A DNA stretch of 64,000 nt, from the NCBI GenBank assembly GCA_019448385.1, contig JAGTXO010000052.1, positions 168,224 to 232,223 on the forward strand, written 5' to 3'. This document shows, in pieces, positions 10,555 through 23,510 of this stretch (positions are counted from its first letter, which is position 1; every line of letters starts with the position of its first letter). The position numbers and the translations under genes are program-made. This DNA comes from Diacronema lutheri. Its lineage: Eukaryota; Haptophyta; Pavlovophyceae; Pavlovales; Pavlovaceae. Below the pieces are notes generated by a model. The model did no database searches and was not told where the DNA came from. It saw only the letters and a program-made list of their open reading frames with translations.

Positions 10555-10949
10555 CGGGTGGCGGCTGAGGTCATGGTCGGGCGGCGGGGAGCATGCCGCA
10601 AGGCCGCCTGCAGGCAATCCAGCGCATTCAGTGAGCGCGTGACAGGACTCGCAGTCAGCGACACACAGTCGCCAATCGCCAGTCGCACGCAACTGCCGCG
10701 TACCTGTACACCCAAAGGGCGGCAACACGGCTGGGGCCTTGGTCACTGACACGAGTGTTGCGATCGCCTATGTTCTGCGCACATGTGCCCGACCTCACCG
10801 CCGCCCAGGCTGCGACCCAGGCCAACGCCACGGGCAGCAACGGACACGGCCATGGTTCGACTCGTTGACTCGTGAGACCGGCGGACGGCAGACTGAGACG
10901 GCCCGACTTGCGGCCCTCGGCTCGGCGCACTGTGAGAGTGAAACGCCCG
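10555..10949. other. Intergenic region between convergent genes
   Basis: About 395 bases between the stops of the PSMD5-like gene (+) and the HEATR5-like gene (-). Less GC-extreme than the coding DNA. It should contain both 3' UTRs. I see no canonical AATAAA and no RNA gene. Confidence 0.4.
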
Positions 10950-13856
10950 TCACGCCGCCGCGGGCTTGGGCGCGCCGCCGCCAAAGGCGGAGAAGTCCAT
11001 CTTGAGCGCGATCTTTGGCTTCGCCTCGGCGGCGGCGGCGGCGGCGGCGACCGCCGCCGCGTTGCTCGCGCCCGTCGCGGCGTGTGGCGTCGCCGACCGG
11101 CCTCCGCCAAGCGCGCCCTGCAGCTTGACGCGGTCCGAGGCGTCAAGCGAGGCGACGGCGGCGCGAAACTCCGCGGAGCCTCTCTTCCCGAGGTGCAGCA
11201 GCGCCTACGCGCCCACGCGCGCCCGCGCGCGCACGCCATGAGCGGGCAGCGCACACAGCGTCCGCCGGGCGCGCGGTGTGCACGAGGGCCCACGAGGGCT
11301 GCGCGTGAGGGCCCACGAGGGCTGCGCGGTGCCCACGAGGGCTGCCCACGAGAGAGGCACGATGGCTGCGCGTGAGGGCTGCGCACGCACCTGCAGGAGG
11401 AGCTGGTCGGTGGCCTCGTCGTTGCCGTGCACGTTGAGGAGCGGCGGGAGGAGCAGCGAGAAGAGCGGCGTGAGCGCGCGCGCGTCGCACAGCTGCGCGA
11501 CGAGGAGAAGAGCACCAATGGCGCAACGCACAACGTCGCCGTCTGCTCGTCCATCACCGCCGCCGTCGCTGCCGTCGCTGCCGGCGCCGCCGGCGCGGAG
11601 CGTGCAGAGCACGTCACCGCACAGCGCTGCCGCGTACGCGCGCGCGACGTCCGCCGCCGCGCCGTCCGCACCCGGCGCGACGCCGTCGCGCAGCAACGAC
11701 GCGAGCGCGCGGAGCGCGGCGGCGCGCGTCGCGCCCGCAGCCGCGCCCTCCGCGCGCAGCGCAGCGCGCAGCGCGCGCACGAGGGCGGCGTGGGGCGGAG
11801 CAAGCCGCGGCACGCCACCGTCCGCGTCGGCCGCGTCGGCGCCCGGCGCGCTCGGCGAGCCCGGCGCCGGCTCGGCAGCGATGAGCGGCAGTAATGGCGT
11901 GAGCGCGCACGCCGCGAGCGCCAGCGCGCTCACCGCGCGCGGCGCGGGCGCGTCCGCCGCCTCGGCGACGCCGACGAGGGCCGCGTCGTCGAGCGCCTCG
12001 CGCAGCAGCGAGACAGCGGTGCGCAGCGCCGCGGCCGCGAGCTGCGCGCGCGCGTCGCCGCCGGCCGCGCGCGTGCCGTCGTCCGCCGGCGCTGAATTGA
12101 AATGGGGCAGCAACGCGCGCAGCGGCACGAGGAGGAGCGTGGTCACGTCCGCCGCATCGGCGAGCGCGCCCGACGCGCCGAGCTCGAGCAGCGCGGAGAG
12201 GAGAAGCGGCAGCTGCGCGTGCAGCGCGCGCTCGGGCAGCAGCGCGGCCACATCGGGCAGCGCCGCCGCGCACGCGGCGAGCACGCGCCTCTGCTCCGGC
12301 GAGGCGGCCGCGACGGGCGTGGGCGCACGAGCAACGTGGTTCGCGCCGCCAGCCCACGCCGCTTGCGGCTGCGGCGCGCGGCGCGGCGCGGCGCGGCGCG
12401 CGGCGAGCGGCGCGGCAGGCGGCACGGCAGGCGGCGCAGCGGGCGGCGCGGCGCGGCGCGCGGCGAGCGGCGCGGCGAGCGGCGCGGCGGGCGTGAGCGC
12501 AGCGCCGGGCGCGGCGGGGCGGGCGCGGCGGGGCAGGCGCGCGCGGCGGGCGCGCGCGGCGCAGACCGCTTGCAGGCTCCAGTACGCGTTCGCCGGCCGC
12601 GCGCCACCGGCGCGCACGCCTCGCATGTGCGACACGAGTGGCGCGCAGATGGGCGGCAGGAGCAGCGCGAAGAGCGCCTCGCCGGCGCTCTCGCACGCCA
12701 TGCCGTCCGCACCGCCCACGCCCGCGCCCGCGCCAACGTCGTCGCCGTCGCCAGCCGCCGCCGACGTCCAGTCGGCGGCTGCGAGCGCGGCCGGCGCGGC
12801 ACGGAGCGGCTGCATTGGCGACGACAGCGGCGCACCGCCCGCGGGCGCATCGCCGTCCGGCGAGTGGGCAGCCGTGACGCGCAGCAACTCGCAGTGGCGC
12901 GGCGAGGCGGCGAGCGCGCGCGCGAGGGCTGAGGCGACGGCGCCGGCCGCGTCGGCGCCGGTGGGCGCGTCGGCGCCGAGAGAGCGCGCGAGCCCGCCGA
13001 TGGAGAGCACCACGTCGACAGGGGCACCTTCGGTGCCGACGGCGTCGAGCCAGCCGGCGCGGAGCGCGCCCTCGAGCGCGCGCGCGTACGTGCGCCGTGC
13101 GCTGGCGCCGCGCGCGCCGTGCGCGCCGTCGGCGTCGGCGGCGAGCGCGGAGGCGCACATGCCGAGGGCGAGCGTAAACTCCGCGCCGCCGTCGCCGTCG
13201 GCCGCGCCCGTGCCCGCGCCGGCGTCGCCCCCGCGCGCGCCGCCGTCGGCGCGCGCGGGCGGCGCGTCGAGCAGCGCGAGCAGCGCGTGTGCGTGCGCCA
13301 CCTCGATGGCGCGGCGCGCAGGTCCGACGCACAGTTGCTCGTAAAAGGCGCCGGACGAGGCGCGGCGCGCCGACGGCGAGAGCAGCCGCAGCCGCGCGCA
13401 GTCGGTGAGCAGCCCGACCCACGCCGCGCGCAGCGCCGGCGCGGCGGGCGCGAGGATCGCGCGCACCGCGTCCGCGCCGGGCGCGCCGCCGTCCGCGCTG
13501 CCCGCCGCGCGGCGCATCGCGGCGGCGGCGAGCCAAAGCTGCGCGGCGGACGAGGCGAGCGAGATGCGCACGAGGCACGCCGCGAGCTCCGAATGGCACG
13601 CGAAGCGCAGGCCGCTCAGCTCGCCGGCCGCGAGGCGTGGCGGCAGGACGTACCCGCACAGCTTGCGCGCGAGCACCGCGTCGGCAGGCGCGCCGAGCGC
13701 GCCGAGCGCGGCGGCTTCTGAGGCGGCTGCCGCGGCGGGCGGCGCAACGCCGAGCGCGCGCGCGGCGACGCCGACGGTGAGCATCTCGTCGTCGGCGGCG
13801 CACTCGGCGGCGGCGGCGCCGTCCGCTCCGCCGCCGCCGCCGCCGCCGCTGCCGTC

Positions 13857-13900
<44 letters not shown>

Positions 13901-16900
13901 TGCCGGCGGCGGCGAGCGCGCCGCCGAGCTCGGCGTGCGACGCGGCGTGCGGATCGAGCGCGGCGCGCGCGTACGCGAGAGCGAGCGCGTGCGCAGCGAC
14001 AGCGACGACCGGCGGCGCACCCTCGGCCGTCGCAGGCCGCAGCGCCGCGCCGATCTGCGCAGCGTAGAGGGAGAGGAGGAAGCAGCCGGGTGCGGCAACG
14101 TCCGGCAGGCCGCGCAGCAGCCGCACGCTCACTTCGAGGAGGCGGAAGCCGCTCGGCTGCAGCGCCTCGATGTGCGACGTCGCCGCGGTGAACGCGACGG
14201 AGATCGCGTCCGCAACTTTGCCCACGACCCACTCGTCCGCCATCGCGACGGCCTCGGCGGGCGGCGCGGGCAGCGCGCCCGCGCCCGCCAGCCGCGCGTG
14301 CGCATCCGCCTGCGCGTCGAGCAGCGCGCGCGCGCACGGCCCGGCGGCGCGGCGCGCGGCGCGCGCGGCCGCCGCGCATCCGAGGGCGTGGTATGCGCGC
14401 GCGAGGCAGCAGAGCGCGAGCAGCCGCGTCTGCCAGCGCGGGCCGGCGTCGGCGAGCGCGGCAGCCTCCTCCGACGCCACCTGCCGCTGCTTGGCGCGGC
14501 GGCGCGCGTTGTCGTCGTCGCCGTCGTCGCCGCCGTCGTCGCCGCCGCCGCCGCCGCCGCCCGCGTCCGCGCCCGCGCCCGCGGCGGACGCCTCGCCGCC
14601 GCGCAGCTTGCCGTTGACCGCATCGCGAAGCAGTGCGAGCCATCGGCCGACGGGCGCGTGCGCCGCCGCCTGCGCCGCGCGCCACGCGTCGCTCTGCAAC
14701 GGCGCCGCGTCGCCCGCCGCGCCGGCCGCGGCGGCCGCGACGGCGGCGGCGTCCGCCGCGTCGCGCGCGGCGGCGAGGTCGGCATCGAGGAGCCGAAGGA
14801 GCGCGAGGCGCGAGTCGTGGAGCGCGACGGCGTCCTCCTCGCCGTCGATCCGCTCGAGCACCGCGCCACCCGCCTCGTCGCCGCCGCCCAGCTTGGACGC
14901 GTCGGCGAGCTCAAGCAGCGCGCACGCGGCTGCGCGGCGCGCGCGCCAGTGCGTGTGCGCCGCGCGCGCGCGCAGCAGCTCGGCGAGCGGCCGGCCGTCG
15001 ACGGCGGCGGGCTGCGCGTGCGGCGAGAGCAGCGCAACCTGGCCGAGCAGCCGACTGTGCTCGGCGAGCATCGCGCCGCTCGGCGCGAAGGGCTCGAGCG
15101 CGCCGCGCGCGCTCGCGCCGGGCCCGCGCGCCGCGTCGCACAGGACGAGACACACCGCGCGCTCCGACGCCGAGCGGCCGGGCTCGGGCGAGATGGCGCC
15201 GAGCGTCGCGCGGACGAGGCGAAGCGCCGCGCGGCGCACCGCCTCGGGTTGGTCGGACGTGCCGTCGGCGAGCAGCACCGCCGTGAGCAGCGTCATCGAC
15301 CTGGCGCCGCGGCGGAGGGCGAAATGCGCCAGGGCGAGGGCGGGCGCGCGCCGGCGCGTCAGCGCTGCGCGCCGCGGCGGAGGGGGGCGCGCGCGCGATG
15401 GGCCGGGGCCCGGACGAGCTCGGCGCGCGCCCACGCGCCGCGCGAGGCGCGCCGGCTTGGCGCGGCCATGCGCGGCTATGCGCGGCTATGCGCGGCGCAC
15501 GATCTGATGTGGACCTCGAACGCGCCACCCGCACAGTCTGCGATCAGGAAGAGCGCGTGGAGTGCCGCCTCACGCACCACGTCGTTGGGCTCGCGCGCGA
15601 GCGCGTGCAGCAGCGCGATGGAGTCGGGCAGGTGCGGCGTCGACGGCGCGGCGCCGAGCTGCGCGTGCGCGCAGCCGAGCGCGAGCGCGTGCCCGGCGCG
15701 CGCGGCGGGCGGCCGGCTGGCGAGCGCGGCGTTCGTCGCGCGCGCGAGGCGGACGAGGAGCGGAGGCCCGCCATGCTGCGCGCCGAGCGCTCGGATCCAC
15801 AGCGCGAGGCCCTCGGCGGCGAGCAGCCGGACGAGCGCGTCCGCGTCGCAGAGCAGCGCCTCGAAGCGCGCCCACAGCGCCTCGACGAGCGCGTCGCCGT
15901 CCGCGCCGCCGTTCGCCGCGCCGCCGTCCGCGTCGGGCACGATGCCTGCCAGCAGCGAGCCGCTTGCGCTGCCGCCAACGTGCAGCATCGCGACGAGGAG
16001 GAGGGTGGCCGTGTTGAGCGCGACTGCCGACGTGTCGACCCGCTCCACCTTGCCCCCATCCAACCCACCGCCGACGCCCGCGCTGACGGACGCGAAGAAG
16101 TTTGGCGACGACGAAGCGCGGCTCGGCACCACGACGGTGCGCGACGGCGCCGCCTCCGCCGCGAGGTGCTCGAGAAGCTGCCGGCGCGTGTCGACCCCCT
16201 GAAACGCGAACACCTTGCCGAGCAGGCGGACCGCGCCCTCGACGCTCGCCGACCCGTCGCACAGCGCGCCCACGCCGCCGGCGAGTGAGCCGGAGCCGCC
16301 CGCGCCGTCGGCGGCGGCGGCAGCGGCGGCGGCGGCGCCGCTTGTAGTCGCGCCGCCGACGGCGCCGCCGCCGCCGGCGCCACCGCCGGCGCCGACCCGG
16401 CCACCGCGCTCGGCGCCGCGCCCGTCGGTCGGCCCCAGCGCGCCGAGCGGCCGATCGCCGCCGAGCGCGCCGAGCCACGGGCAGCGGTCGACAGACGCGG
16501 CGTCAAAGCCCGCGCTCACGCCCTCATCGATCGAGAGGCTCGCGTGCAGCTCGCACGGCGCGGCCGCGTAACAGACGAGCGGCGCGCCGCCGCACCCGCT
16601 GATGCCCGCCGCCTCGAGTGCGCCGCCGCGCGCGGCACCTCCTCTGCCGTCGCCGGCGCCGGCGCCGCTGGCGCCACTGCCCGCCGCGGCGAGCAGCGCG
16701 GCCGCCGCGCCCGCGCCCGCGTCGAGCGCGCACGCGGCGCCGGCCGCGCCGACGGGCAGCGCGCGCGCGTCCGCGGCGGCGTTCGCGCCGAGCAGCGCGC
16801 GGACGAGATGCGCGCAATGGCCAGCGGAATCAAGCAGCACGTCGGCGAGCGCGTGCGGCACGACGGCGTTGAGCAGGCGCGCGGAGAGCGCGCCGGCCGG

Positions 16901-18198
16901 CAGCTGCGCGACGAGGTCGTAGAGCTGCGCGCGGAACGCGCGCGCCGCCGCCTGCAGCGTGGGCGTGCCCACGTCGGCGTGCGCGCGCACGATCGCGAGC
17001 ACGGCGAGGTTGGGCGGGAGGAGCTGTAGGAGCAGCGGCTTGACGAAGCCGGCGGTGACGAGCTCGGGCAGCCGCGCGCAGAAGGTGACGAGCGAGCGCA
17101 GCGCGTCCGCGCGCGCGCGCAGCTGCGCCTCGAGGTCAGCGCGCGCGAGGCCCTTCGGCACGCGCGCGCCGAGCGCCGAGCGCCACAGCGCGTAGAGGGA
17201 GGCGAGGCGCGCGCGGTGGCCGGCCCAATCGACGCCGAGCGTGAGCAGCGCGCAGACGAGCATCCAGCACGACGCGCCGCGCCGCTCGCCGCCCGCCGAG
17301 AGGAGCGCGCTCGCGGAGCTGAGGACCGCCGCGGGCAGTTCCGCGGGGCAGCCGAAGGGCACGTCGCCAATCGCGCTCACGAGCGCCGCCGTGCCGTGCG
17401 CGTGCGCGCACAGCGCGTCGAGCGCGCGCGCGCGCGCGGCGCCTTGCGCCGTGCCGACGTCGGCGCCGCCGCCTCCACCGCCCGCGACGGCCGCGCTCGC
17501 CGTAGCAACGTCCGCGTGGCAGAGCATCAGGATTCGAATCGACGCTTGAAGCAGGCCGCCCAGCTCGGCGGGATGCGAAATGGCGAGTGCGCGCACGCAG
17601 CCGGCGGCGGCGAGGCGGACCGCGGGCGTCGGGTGCGCGAGGTAGGGGAAGAGGGCGCAGCGCACGCCGCCGCCGCCGTCGCCGTCGCCGTCGACACCGA
17701 CGCCGCCGCTGCCACCACCGCCTCCACCGCCGCCGCCGCCGCCGCCGCCATCGCTGTCGCTCGACGCGGTGAGGAGGAGCGCCTTCACGTCCGCCGCCGA
17801 GTCGCCCAAGCCGAGCAGCAGCCACGCAAGCTCGCGCAGCGCGACGAGCAGCACGGCGGGCGAGAGCTCGGCGGCGCCGTCCGGCCGCGCGACAGCTGAC
17901 GCGAGCGCCTTGGCAACGGACAGCTGCCCTCGCTCGCTCAGCCGCTGGGAGAGGCCGACGCGCAGCGCCGTCGCGATGGCCGGCAGCGCGCCTGGTGCGT
18001 GCGCAGCCGCGTCGGCCAGGTCGAGCGCGTGACCCATCAGCCAGAGCGCGTGCTGCTCGCGCGCGCCGCGCGGCAACCCGTTCAAAAGGGCGCAGTGCGC
18101 TCCTGACAGACCGATGCGCGCCTCCGTTGTGAGCGCCCTGCCGCCAAGCTGCGCGCCGAGGAGGTTGAGGCACGCGTGCAACGCGCACTCGGGTGGCG

Positions 18199-18229
<31 letters not shown>

Positions 18230-18671
18230 GCCACCGCCGCCACCGATCCCGCCCAATTTGAAAGGGCCGATCTTAAAGGGCGCGCCGCCTTCGCTCCGTT
18301 GCCGCGAGACCGGCGGCCCGCCGCCGCGCGCGCCGCCGCCGCCGAGCGCGCTGCCTGCGCCGCGCGAGAACGTGGCCGCCGGCGCCTTGCTCGGGCGGAA
18401 GCCATGCGCGCCCACTGCCGCGCCGAGCGCGGCGCCGAGAGAGCGTGACGCCGTCGCGCGCACCGCGAGCAGCGGGTCGTCAAGGTGCTGCGCGCCGGGG
18501 GGGCCGTCGCGCGAGGCGGGTGCGCGCGCGCGCGTGCCGCGAGGCCACCGATGAGGCGTCAGCGAGCGGGCAGCGGGCTGGCAGCGGCGGCGTTGCGCGC
18601 GCACGGCATGGCGTGCGCCTGCCGCCGCGCCGCGCGCGTCGCGCCGCGCATCGCGCGCGTCGCGTCGCGCG

Positions 18672-18751
<80 letters not shown>

Positions 18752-19922
18752 AAGGGGGGGGGGGGGGGGGGGGGAGGGGCAGCAGCAACGCGGAAGAGCC
18801 GCGCGCGGGATGCGGCCGGCGCACCTTGATGCAGAATCCGACGAGCATCTCGAGGGTCTCAGCGCCCCCCTCCCACACATCGTCACCGCATGCAATGAGG
18901 GGCGGCACGCAGCACAGCGCGGCGCACCTGCGCGCGGCGCGGCGCGGAGCGCGCGGCACCGCGCGGCGCCGGCGAATCAGCCGCCGGGGGAGGGGACGGG
19001 AGGGAAAGGGAAAGGGGAGGGGTGGAAGGGGGGGGGGGGTGGATTCGCGAATCGCGGCGCGCGGCGTGCGGCGCCGCTGCCGCGCCGCGCGCCGGCCCAC
19101 GGCCGCGCCAAGCAGTGAAGGGGGAAGGAGGGGAGGGGGGGGGGGGGCAGCCCGCGCGCAGGCGCGCGGGCGCGCGGGGGCGCAGCACGCGCACCTCGAG
19201 GCCTCGTCGGCGCCGAAGGCGCCACCGCCGCCCTTCGCGGGCGGCGCAGGCGCCGCGCCAGCCGCGAATGGCACCGCCGCCGCCGCCGCCGCGCGCAGCG
19301 CCTTGGCCGCGTCCGCCTGCGCGGCGGAGGTGATCGCGCGCGCGCCAGCGCCGACGAGCGCGCCGCGCAGCGCCTCGAGCGCGGCGAGGCGGACGGGCGC
19401 GTCGGCGGGGGCGGAGGTGGCCTTGATCACCTTGAGAAGGCACAGCACTGCCTCGCGCGCGATCGATGGCATCGCCGCGCCGTGCGCCTCGCAAACCGCT
19501 CCAAGCACCTGCGCCATCGCCGCGCGCGCGACGGGCGAAGCTGCGCCCGCCGCCTGCCCCTTGGCGCCGAGCTGGTTGAGGAGGTTGCCCGTGACGGCGT
19601 ACATGCTCGCGCGCGCGCCGCGCTCGTACAGCACCGCGTAGCACCGCGCGAGCTGCCGCCGAAGGATCGGACCCGTCGCGACGGCAAGCGTCACGCCAAG
19701 CACGCGCTCGACCGCCGGCTGCGCGGCCTCGACCTGCGCGCCCTCCTCGTGGAGGAGGCGGCGCTCGATCTCGGCGAGGAGCTGGAGGCGGCGGGCCGCG
19801 CCCTTGGGTGGCTGCGCCGGCTCCGCCTTGCCCGCCTGCTTCGAGCTCGCCGCCTGCACCTGCTGCTCGAGCGCGCCGAGCGCCTGCTCGAGCGCGCTGC
19901 CGCCGAGCGCCTGCGCCGCCAT
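10950..19922 (-). CDS. HEATR5: HEATR5-like giant HEAT-repeat trafficking protein (Laa1/SWEETIE family)
   Basis: Six exons on the minus strand: 19922-19195, 18927-18825, 18487-15501, 15300-12567, about 12293-11391 and 11204-10950. All phases agree and give about 2,569 residues (human HEATR5B is about 2,070). The N terminus matches the family (RRLQLLAEIERRLLHEEGAQ, LRRQLARCYAVLYERGARAS), as do DDPLLAVRATASRSLGAALG, NDVVREAALHALFLIADCAG, LFSLLLPPLLNVHGNDEATD and the C terminus LLHLGKRGSAEFRAAVASLD. The family binds the AP-1 clathrin adaptor and works in TGN/endosome transport. Extra length comes from Gly/Ser/Asp and Ala runs. Exon 2 (34 residues, Cys-rich) and the acceptor near 12293 are the least certain parts. 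It shares a short bidirectional promoter with NPRL3. Confidence 0.8.
18672..18774. repeat. (GT)n microsatellite followed by poly-G, inside a HEATR5 intron
   Basis: About 79 bp of pure GT (18672-18750) followed by a run of about 21 G (18754-18774). On the sense strand of HEATR5 this reads donor, poly-C, then (CA)n, within the 337-bp intron 18824-18488. The intron just upstream (19194-18928) also has C-runs on the sense strand. Confidence 0.95.
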
Positions 19923-20060
19923 CGCGCGGAGCGAGGCGAAAGCGGGCGCGCGCGCGTGCGCCTGCGGCGCGCGCCGGGCGGAGGGGCGCGGGTGCGGCGG
20001 CGGCCGGCCGCCGCGCGGGTCGGCGTTCCGCGCGCTCGCGGCGCTGTCGGCGCGCGCCGT
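19923..20060. promoter_or_regulatory. Bidirectional promoter of HEATR5 and NPRL3
   Basis: The start codons of the two divergent genes are only 138-180 bp apart, so both promoters must share this DNA or lie in the 5' exons. No TATA box is visible. Inferred from gene order alone. Confidence 0.5.
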
Positions 20061-20695
20061 ATGGCCTCACCTCACCGCTGCGCGGGGGGCAGCCACGAAA
20101 CGATGGCCGTCCGCGGCGGCGAGTTCGACGCGAAGGTGCCGATCATCTTCGCGTCGGCGCAGCCGTCGCGGGCGCCGGTGGGCGCGCAGCCAATCGCGGT
20201 GCTCCTCGTGACGGGCGGCAGCGGGCCGAACACCATCGCCCTTCGCTACCCGCCCGCCGAGCCCGCCGCACACCGGCCGCCGCCGGCCGATCCAAGCGCG
20301 CGCGCCGCGGCCGGCTCGACCGTGCCGCCGCCGGCCGACCCGTACGCGGGCGGCGGCCAGCTGCCGGGTGCGAGCCTTGGCGGGCCGAACGATCCGTTTG
20401 GTCCTGGCGCCGGCTCGCGCACTCTCGCTGCGGGCGAGCCGTACGCGGGCGGCTGGGCGCACACCCCGACGCTTCCCGGCGGAGCGGCCGGCGTCGGGTC
20501 GGGCGGCGTGGGCATGGCCGGTGCGACGGACGCGCTCGACGGCGGCATGTCGCGCGCGCGCACGCTCGACGATTTTGCGCCACGCACGCTCGCCGCAATG
20601 CTCGCGCCGATGGGCGCGCTGTGCGGGCGGACATTCGACGTGACCCTTGGTGATCTCTCCTTCATCGGGTACCCCGTGCACCTCGAGGGCGAAGA

Positions 20696-20736
<41 letters not shown>

Positions 20737-23444
20737 GCGGTGGCGGCGGCGGCGCGGCTAGCAGCGGCGGCGGCGCAGCTGGGGGCGGCAAAGCGGCGGG
20801 GGCCGGCGCACGCGTGGGCGACGCGGCGCGCGCCGACGGCGTCGGCGCGTTGGAAGGCGGCGGCGGCGGCGCAGACGGCAGCGGCGGCTCGTGCGCGGCG
20901 GACGGCGCGGCGGCCAACGGCGCGCGCGGCGGCGGCGTCGGCCCGCGGACGAGCAGCGCGAGCAAGCCCGCGCGCGAGCTTCAGCGTTTCAACGTGGTCT
21001 TTGTGACGGACGCGCGTGCTGCGCGCGCCGACGGCGGCGCGCTGCGGCGCGCGTGCGCGCGCGCGGCGCAGAGCCTCAGCATGGCGGTCGCGTACGAGCA
21101 GGCGCAACACGCGCGGCGCGCGGCCGGCGGCGCGGCGTGGCTCGACGGCGCGGCCGGCGCTGACGGCTGGGACGGCGGGCACGACGCGGAGGCTCACGGC
21201 TGGGGCGCGGCGGGTGCGGCGGGCGCGGCGGGCGGCGGTGGCGGCGGTGGCACGAGCTCCCGCGGCTGGGGCGGCGACGACGAGGGCGAGGAGAGCGAGG
21301 CCGGCTGCCCGCCTTGTGACGAGGGGTACATTGAGTCGGAGTTGCGCAAATTGCGCGAGCACGTGGCGGCGGCGACGGCCAGCGCCGCGGCGAATGTCGC
21401 CGCGACCGCCGCCGCCGCCGCGGTGACGGCCGCCGCAAACGCCGGCGCCGCGCCCGGCGGAGGTGGCGCGGCGTGCGCGGAGGCGGCGTGCGCGAGCAGC
21501 GTGGCGACGTCACCATCCGACAATCTCGGCAAAGGCGGCAAAGGCGGCAAAGGCAACGGCAGCGGCTGTTGCCCGGCTGCAGTGCACGCGGCCCCGCCGC
21601 CGAACGGCCCGGCAGGCGGCGCGTCGGCGAGCGGCGCCCTCGCGCCGGCCGCGGGCGCGGCCGCGCGCGCGCCGGCGCCGTGCGCGCCGGCGCCGTGCAT
21701 GCCGCAGTCGGTTGTCGGCGGGTTCGGCGGCGGCGGGTGCAGCGCAGCGGAGCAGGCGGACGCCGTGGTTCGATCCGCCGCGCCCGACGCCACGACGGGC
21801 GCGCGCGCGCATGACGGTGCCCCGGGCGGCGGCGGCGACGCGCGCGGCGCGCCGCCCGCCGTCGCGCCGCGCGTGCCGCCTGCCGCGCTCCTGCCGGCGT
21901 ACGGTCGCGTCGACCCGCGCTCACTCGGCGCGTGCCTTGCGCAGGCGCTCGCCGTGCTGCAGGGCGGCTGCGCGGCCGTTGGCTGTCGGGTTCACCTCAA
22001 CGGCCGCACGGCAGTATGGCTGCGGCCGCCGAGCCCCGCGCGCGCCGCGCGCGCGCGCCGCGCGCCGCTCGGCGCGCGCGCTCCGCGTCGGCCCGTCGGC
22101 CATGGTTGCTCGGGCACGGCGGCGGGCGCGGCGGGGCGCGCCGACGCTGACGCGGGCGAGGACGAGGAGGGAGCGTTGAGCGCGGACGCGCGGCACATGC
22201 GCGAGCTCGCGGAAGAGGCCGCCACCGAGGCGCTCGCGCTCCTCCTTGATCTTGATGACGTCGATGGCGACGATGGCGACGATGCGATGCCGTCGGCTTG
22301 CAACGCCGTCGGCGGCTCGGCGACGGGCGCGGGTCGTGCGGCGGCGAGCGCCGGCGGCGCAGGCGCGTGCGCGGGGCTCGCGGCCGGTGGCGCTCGCAAC
22401 GGTGGCGGCACGCCGTCGGCCAACGGCGGCGGGGCAGCTCGCGGCGGCGGCCACGGCGGCGGCGGCCGCGCCGATGCGCTCGGCGCGCTCCGCGCCGCCG
22501 TCCGCTCGCTCGCGCCCGCGGCGCAGGCGGCCGCGCGGCTGCCGCTTCGACCGGCGCCGCTCGACGCGCGCACGGGCCGCGAGCTGCTCGTCCGGCCCTA
22601 CCACGCGCTGCTGCCGCTGTGGGACGGCGGCCGGCTGCTGCACGCGCTGCCCGCCGACGCGTCGCACGCTGTGCGCGCGCTTGCCGCCGCGTGCAGCCCG
22701 CTGCGCGCCCTCAGCGAGCTGGGTGAGTCCCTCGGCATTGCAGAGCCTGAGGTCCTTGCCGCCGCGGCGCACCTCGCGCGCTGGCGGCTCGCGCGCCTCA
22801 TTTGCCCGATCACGCGCCACTCTGTGCTCGTCCTTGCCGCGCCGAGCGCCGCTGAGGCCGCCGCCGCGGACGCCGCCACCGCCGCCGCCGCCACCGCCGC
22901 CGACGTGCCGACCGGCGCGCGCGTGCGCAGCGCCTTCGAGCACGACGCGCTGCTCGGCGCCGACGTTGCGAGCGTGCTCGGCCGCGCGCCGCTTCCGCTC
23001 GGCGCACACCTCGACGCGCTCCCACCCGGCGCCGACCGGCACGCGCGCTTCGTGTCGCGCGTGCTCGAGCTCGCGCGGCAGGGCGCTCTGCTCGAGCTCG
23101 TGCCCTTCGCCTTGCTCCTCGCGCCGCCGCACGCGCCGCCGCGCGCGCTCGGCGAGTACGGCGCGGGCGCGCTCGTCGGGCGCGGTGGCGCGGCGTGCGG
23201 GGGCGACGGCTCGGTCTCGGGCGCCGAGCTCGGCGCGTCGCAGCAGTGGCTCTTCGCGCACCTGTGCCGCGTCGCGCCGCTGCTTGACGGCTCGCACAGG
23301 CCGGCCGAGCTGCTCTGGCGCGCGCACGGCCTCAGCTGGCGCGAGCTCGACGCTGTGCTCAGCACCTACGCGCCCAACCACGTCGTCGTGACGCACCGGC
23401 TCGTCGCGCTCGACGTGCTCGCGGCCGACGGGCCGGGCTGCTGA
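20061..23444 (+). CDS. NPRL3: NPRL3, GATOR1 complex subunit
   Basis: Single exon, 1,127 residues from ATG 20061, or 1,113 from the second in-frame ATG at 20103; human NPRL3 is 569. Family landmarks: PIAVLLVTGGSGPNTIALRY near the start, LCGRTFDVTLGDLSFIGYPV, LQRFNVVFVTDARA, CSPLRALSELGESLGIAEPE, and near the C terminus LRWRLAR-type and QQWLFAHLCRVAPLLDGSHR, then LSWRELDAVLSTYAPNHVVV. NPRL3 with NPRL2 and DEPDC5 forms the Rag GTPase-activating complex that restrains TORC1 at the lysosome or vacuole when amino acids are low. The doubling in length is due to Gly/Ala-rich insertions between conserved blocks (about residues 215-300, 390-590 and 680-830). Part of the Arg-rich stretch near 22030-22150 could be an unspliced intron. 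Confidence 0.88.
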
Positions 23445-23510
23445 GCGGGCGCCCAGCGCCTCGAGCACCGCGCGCGCGTGCGCGCGCACTCGTGTTTGTG
23501 ATCGTGCATG

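Noticed and set aside
11278-13344. 688-codon plus-strand frame opposite HEATR5
   Set aside because: Ala/Ser/Arg-rich antisense shadow with no recognisable domain.
11614-14685. Long minus-strand frame within HEATR5, shifted by one
   Set aside because: Almost pure Arg/Ala/Gly; it is a frame shadow of the HEATR5 exon, which has the conserved HEAT sequence.
18445-19641. Frames with poly Val-Cys or Thr-His runs
   Set aside because: Translations of the GT microsatellite in the HEATR5 intron.
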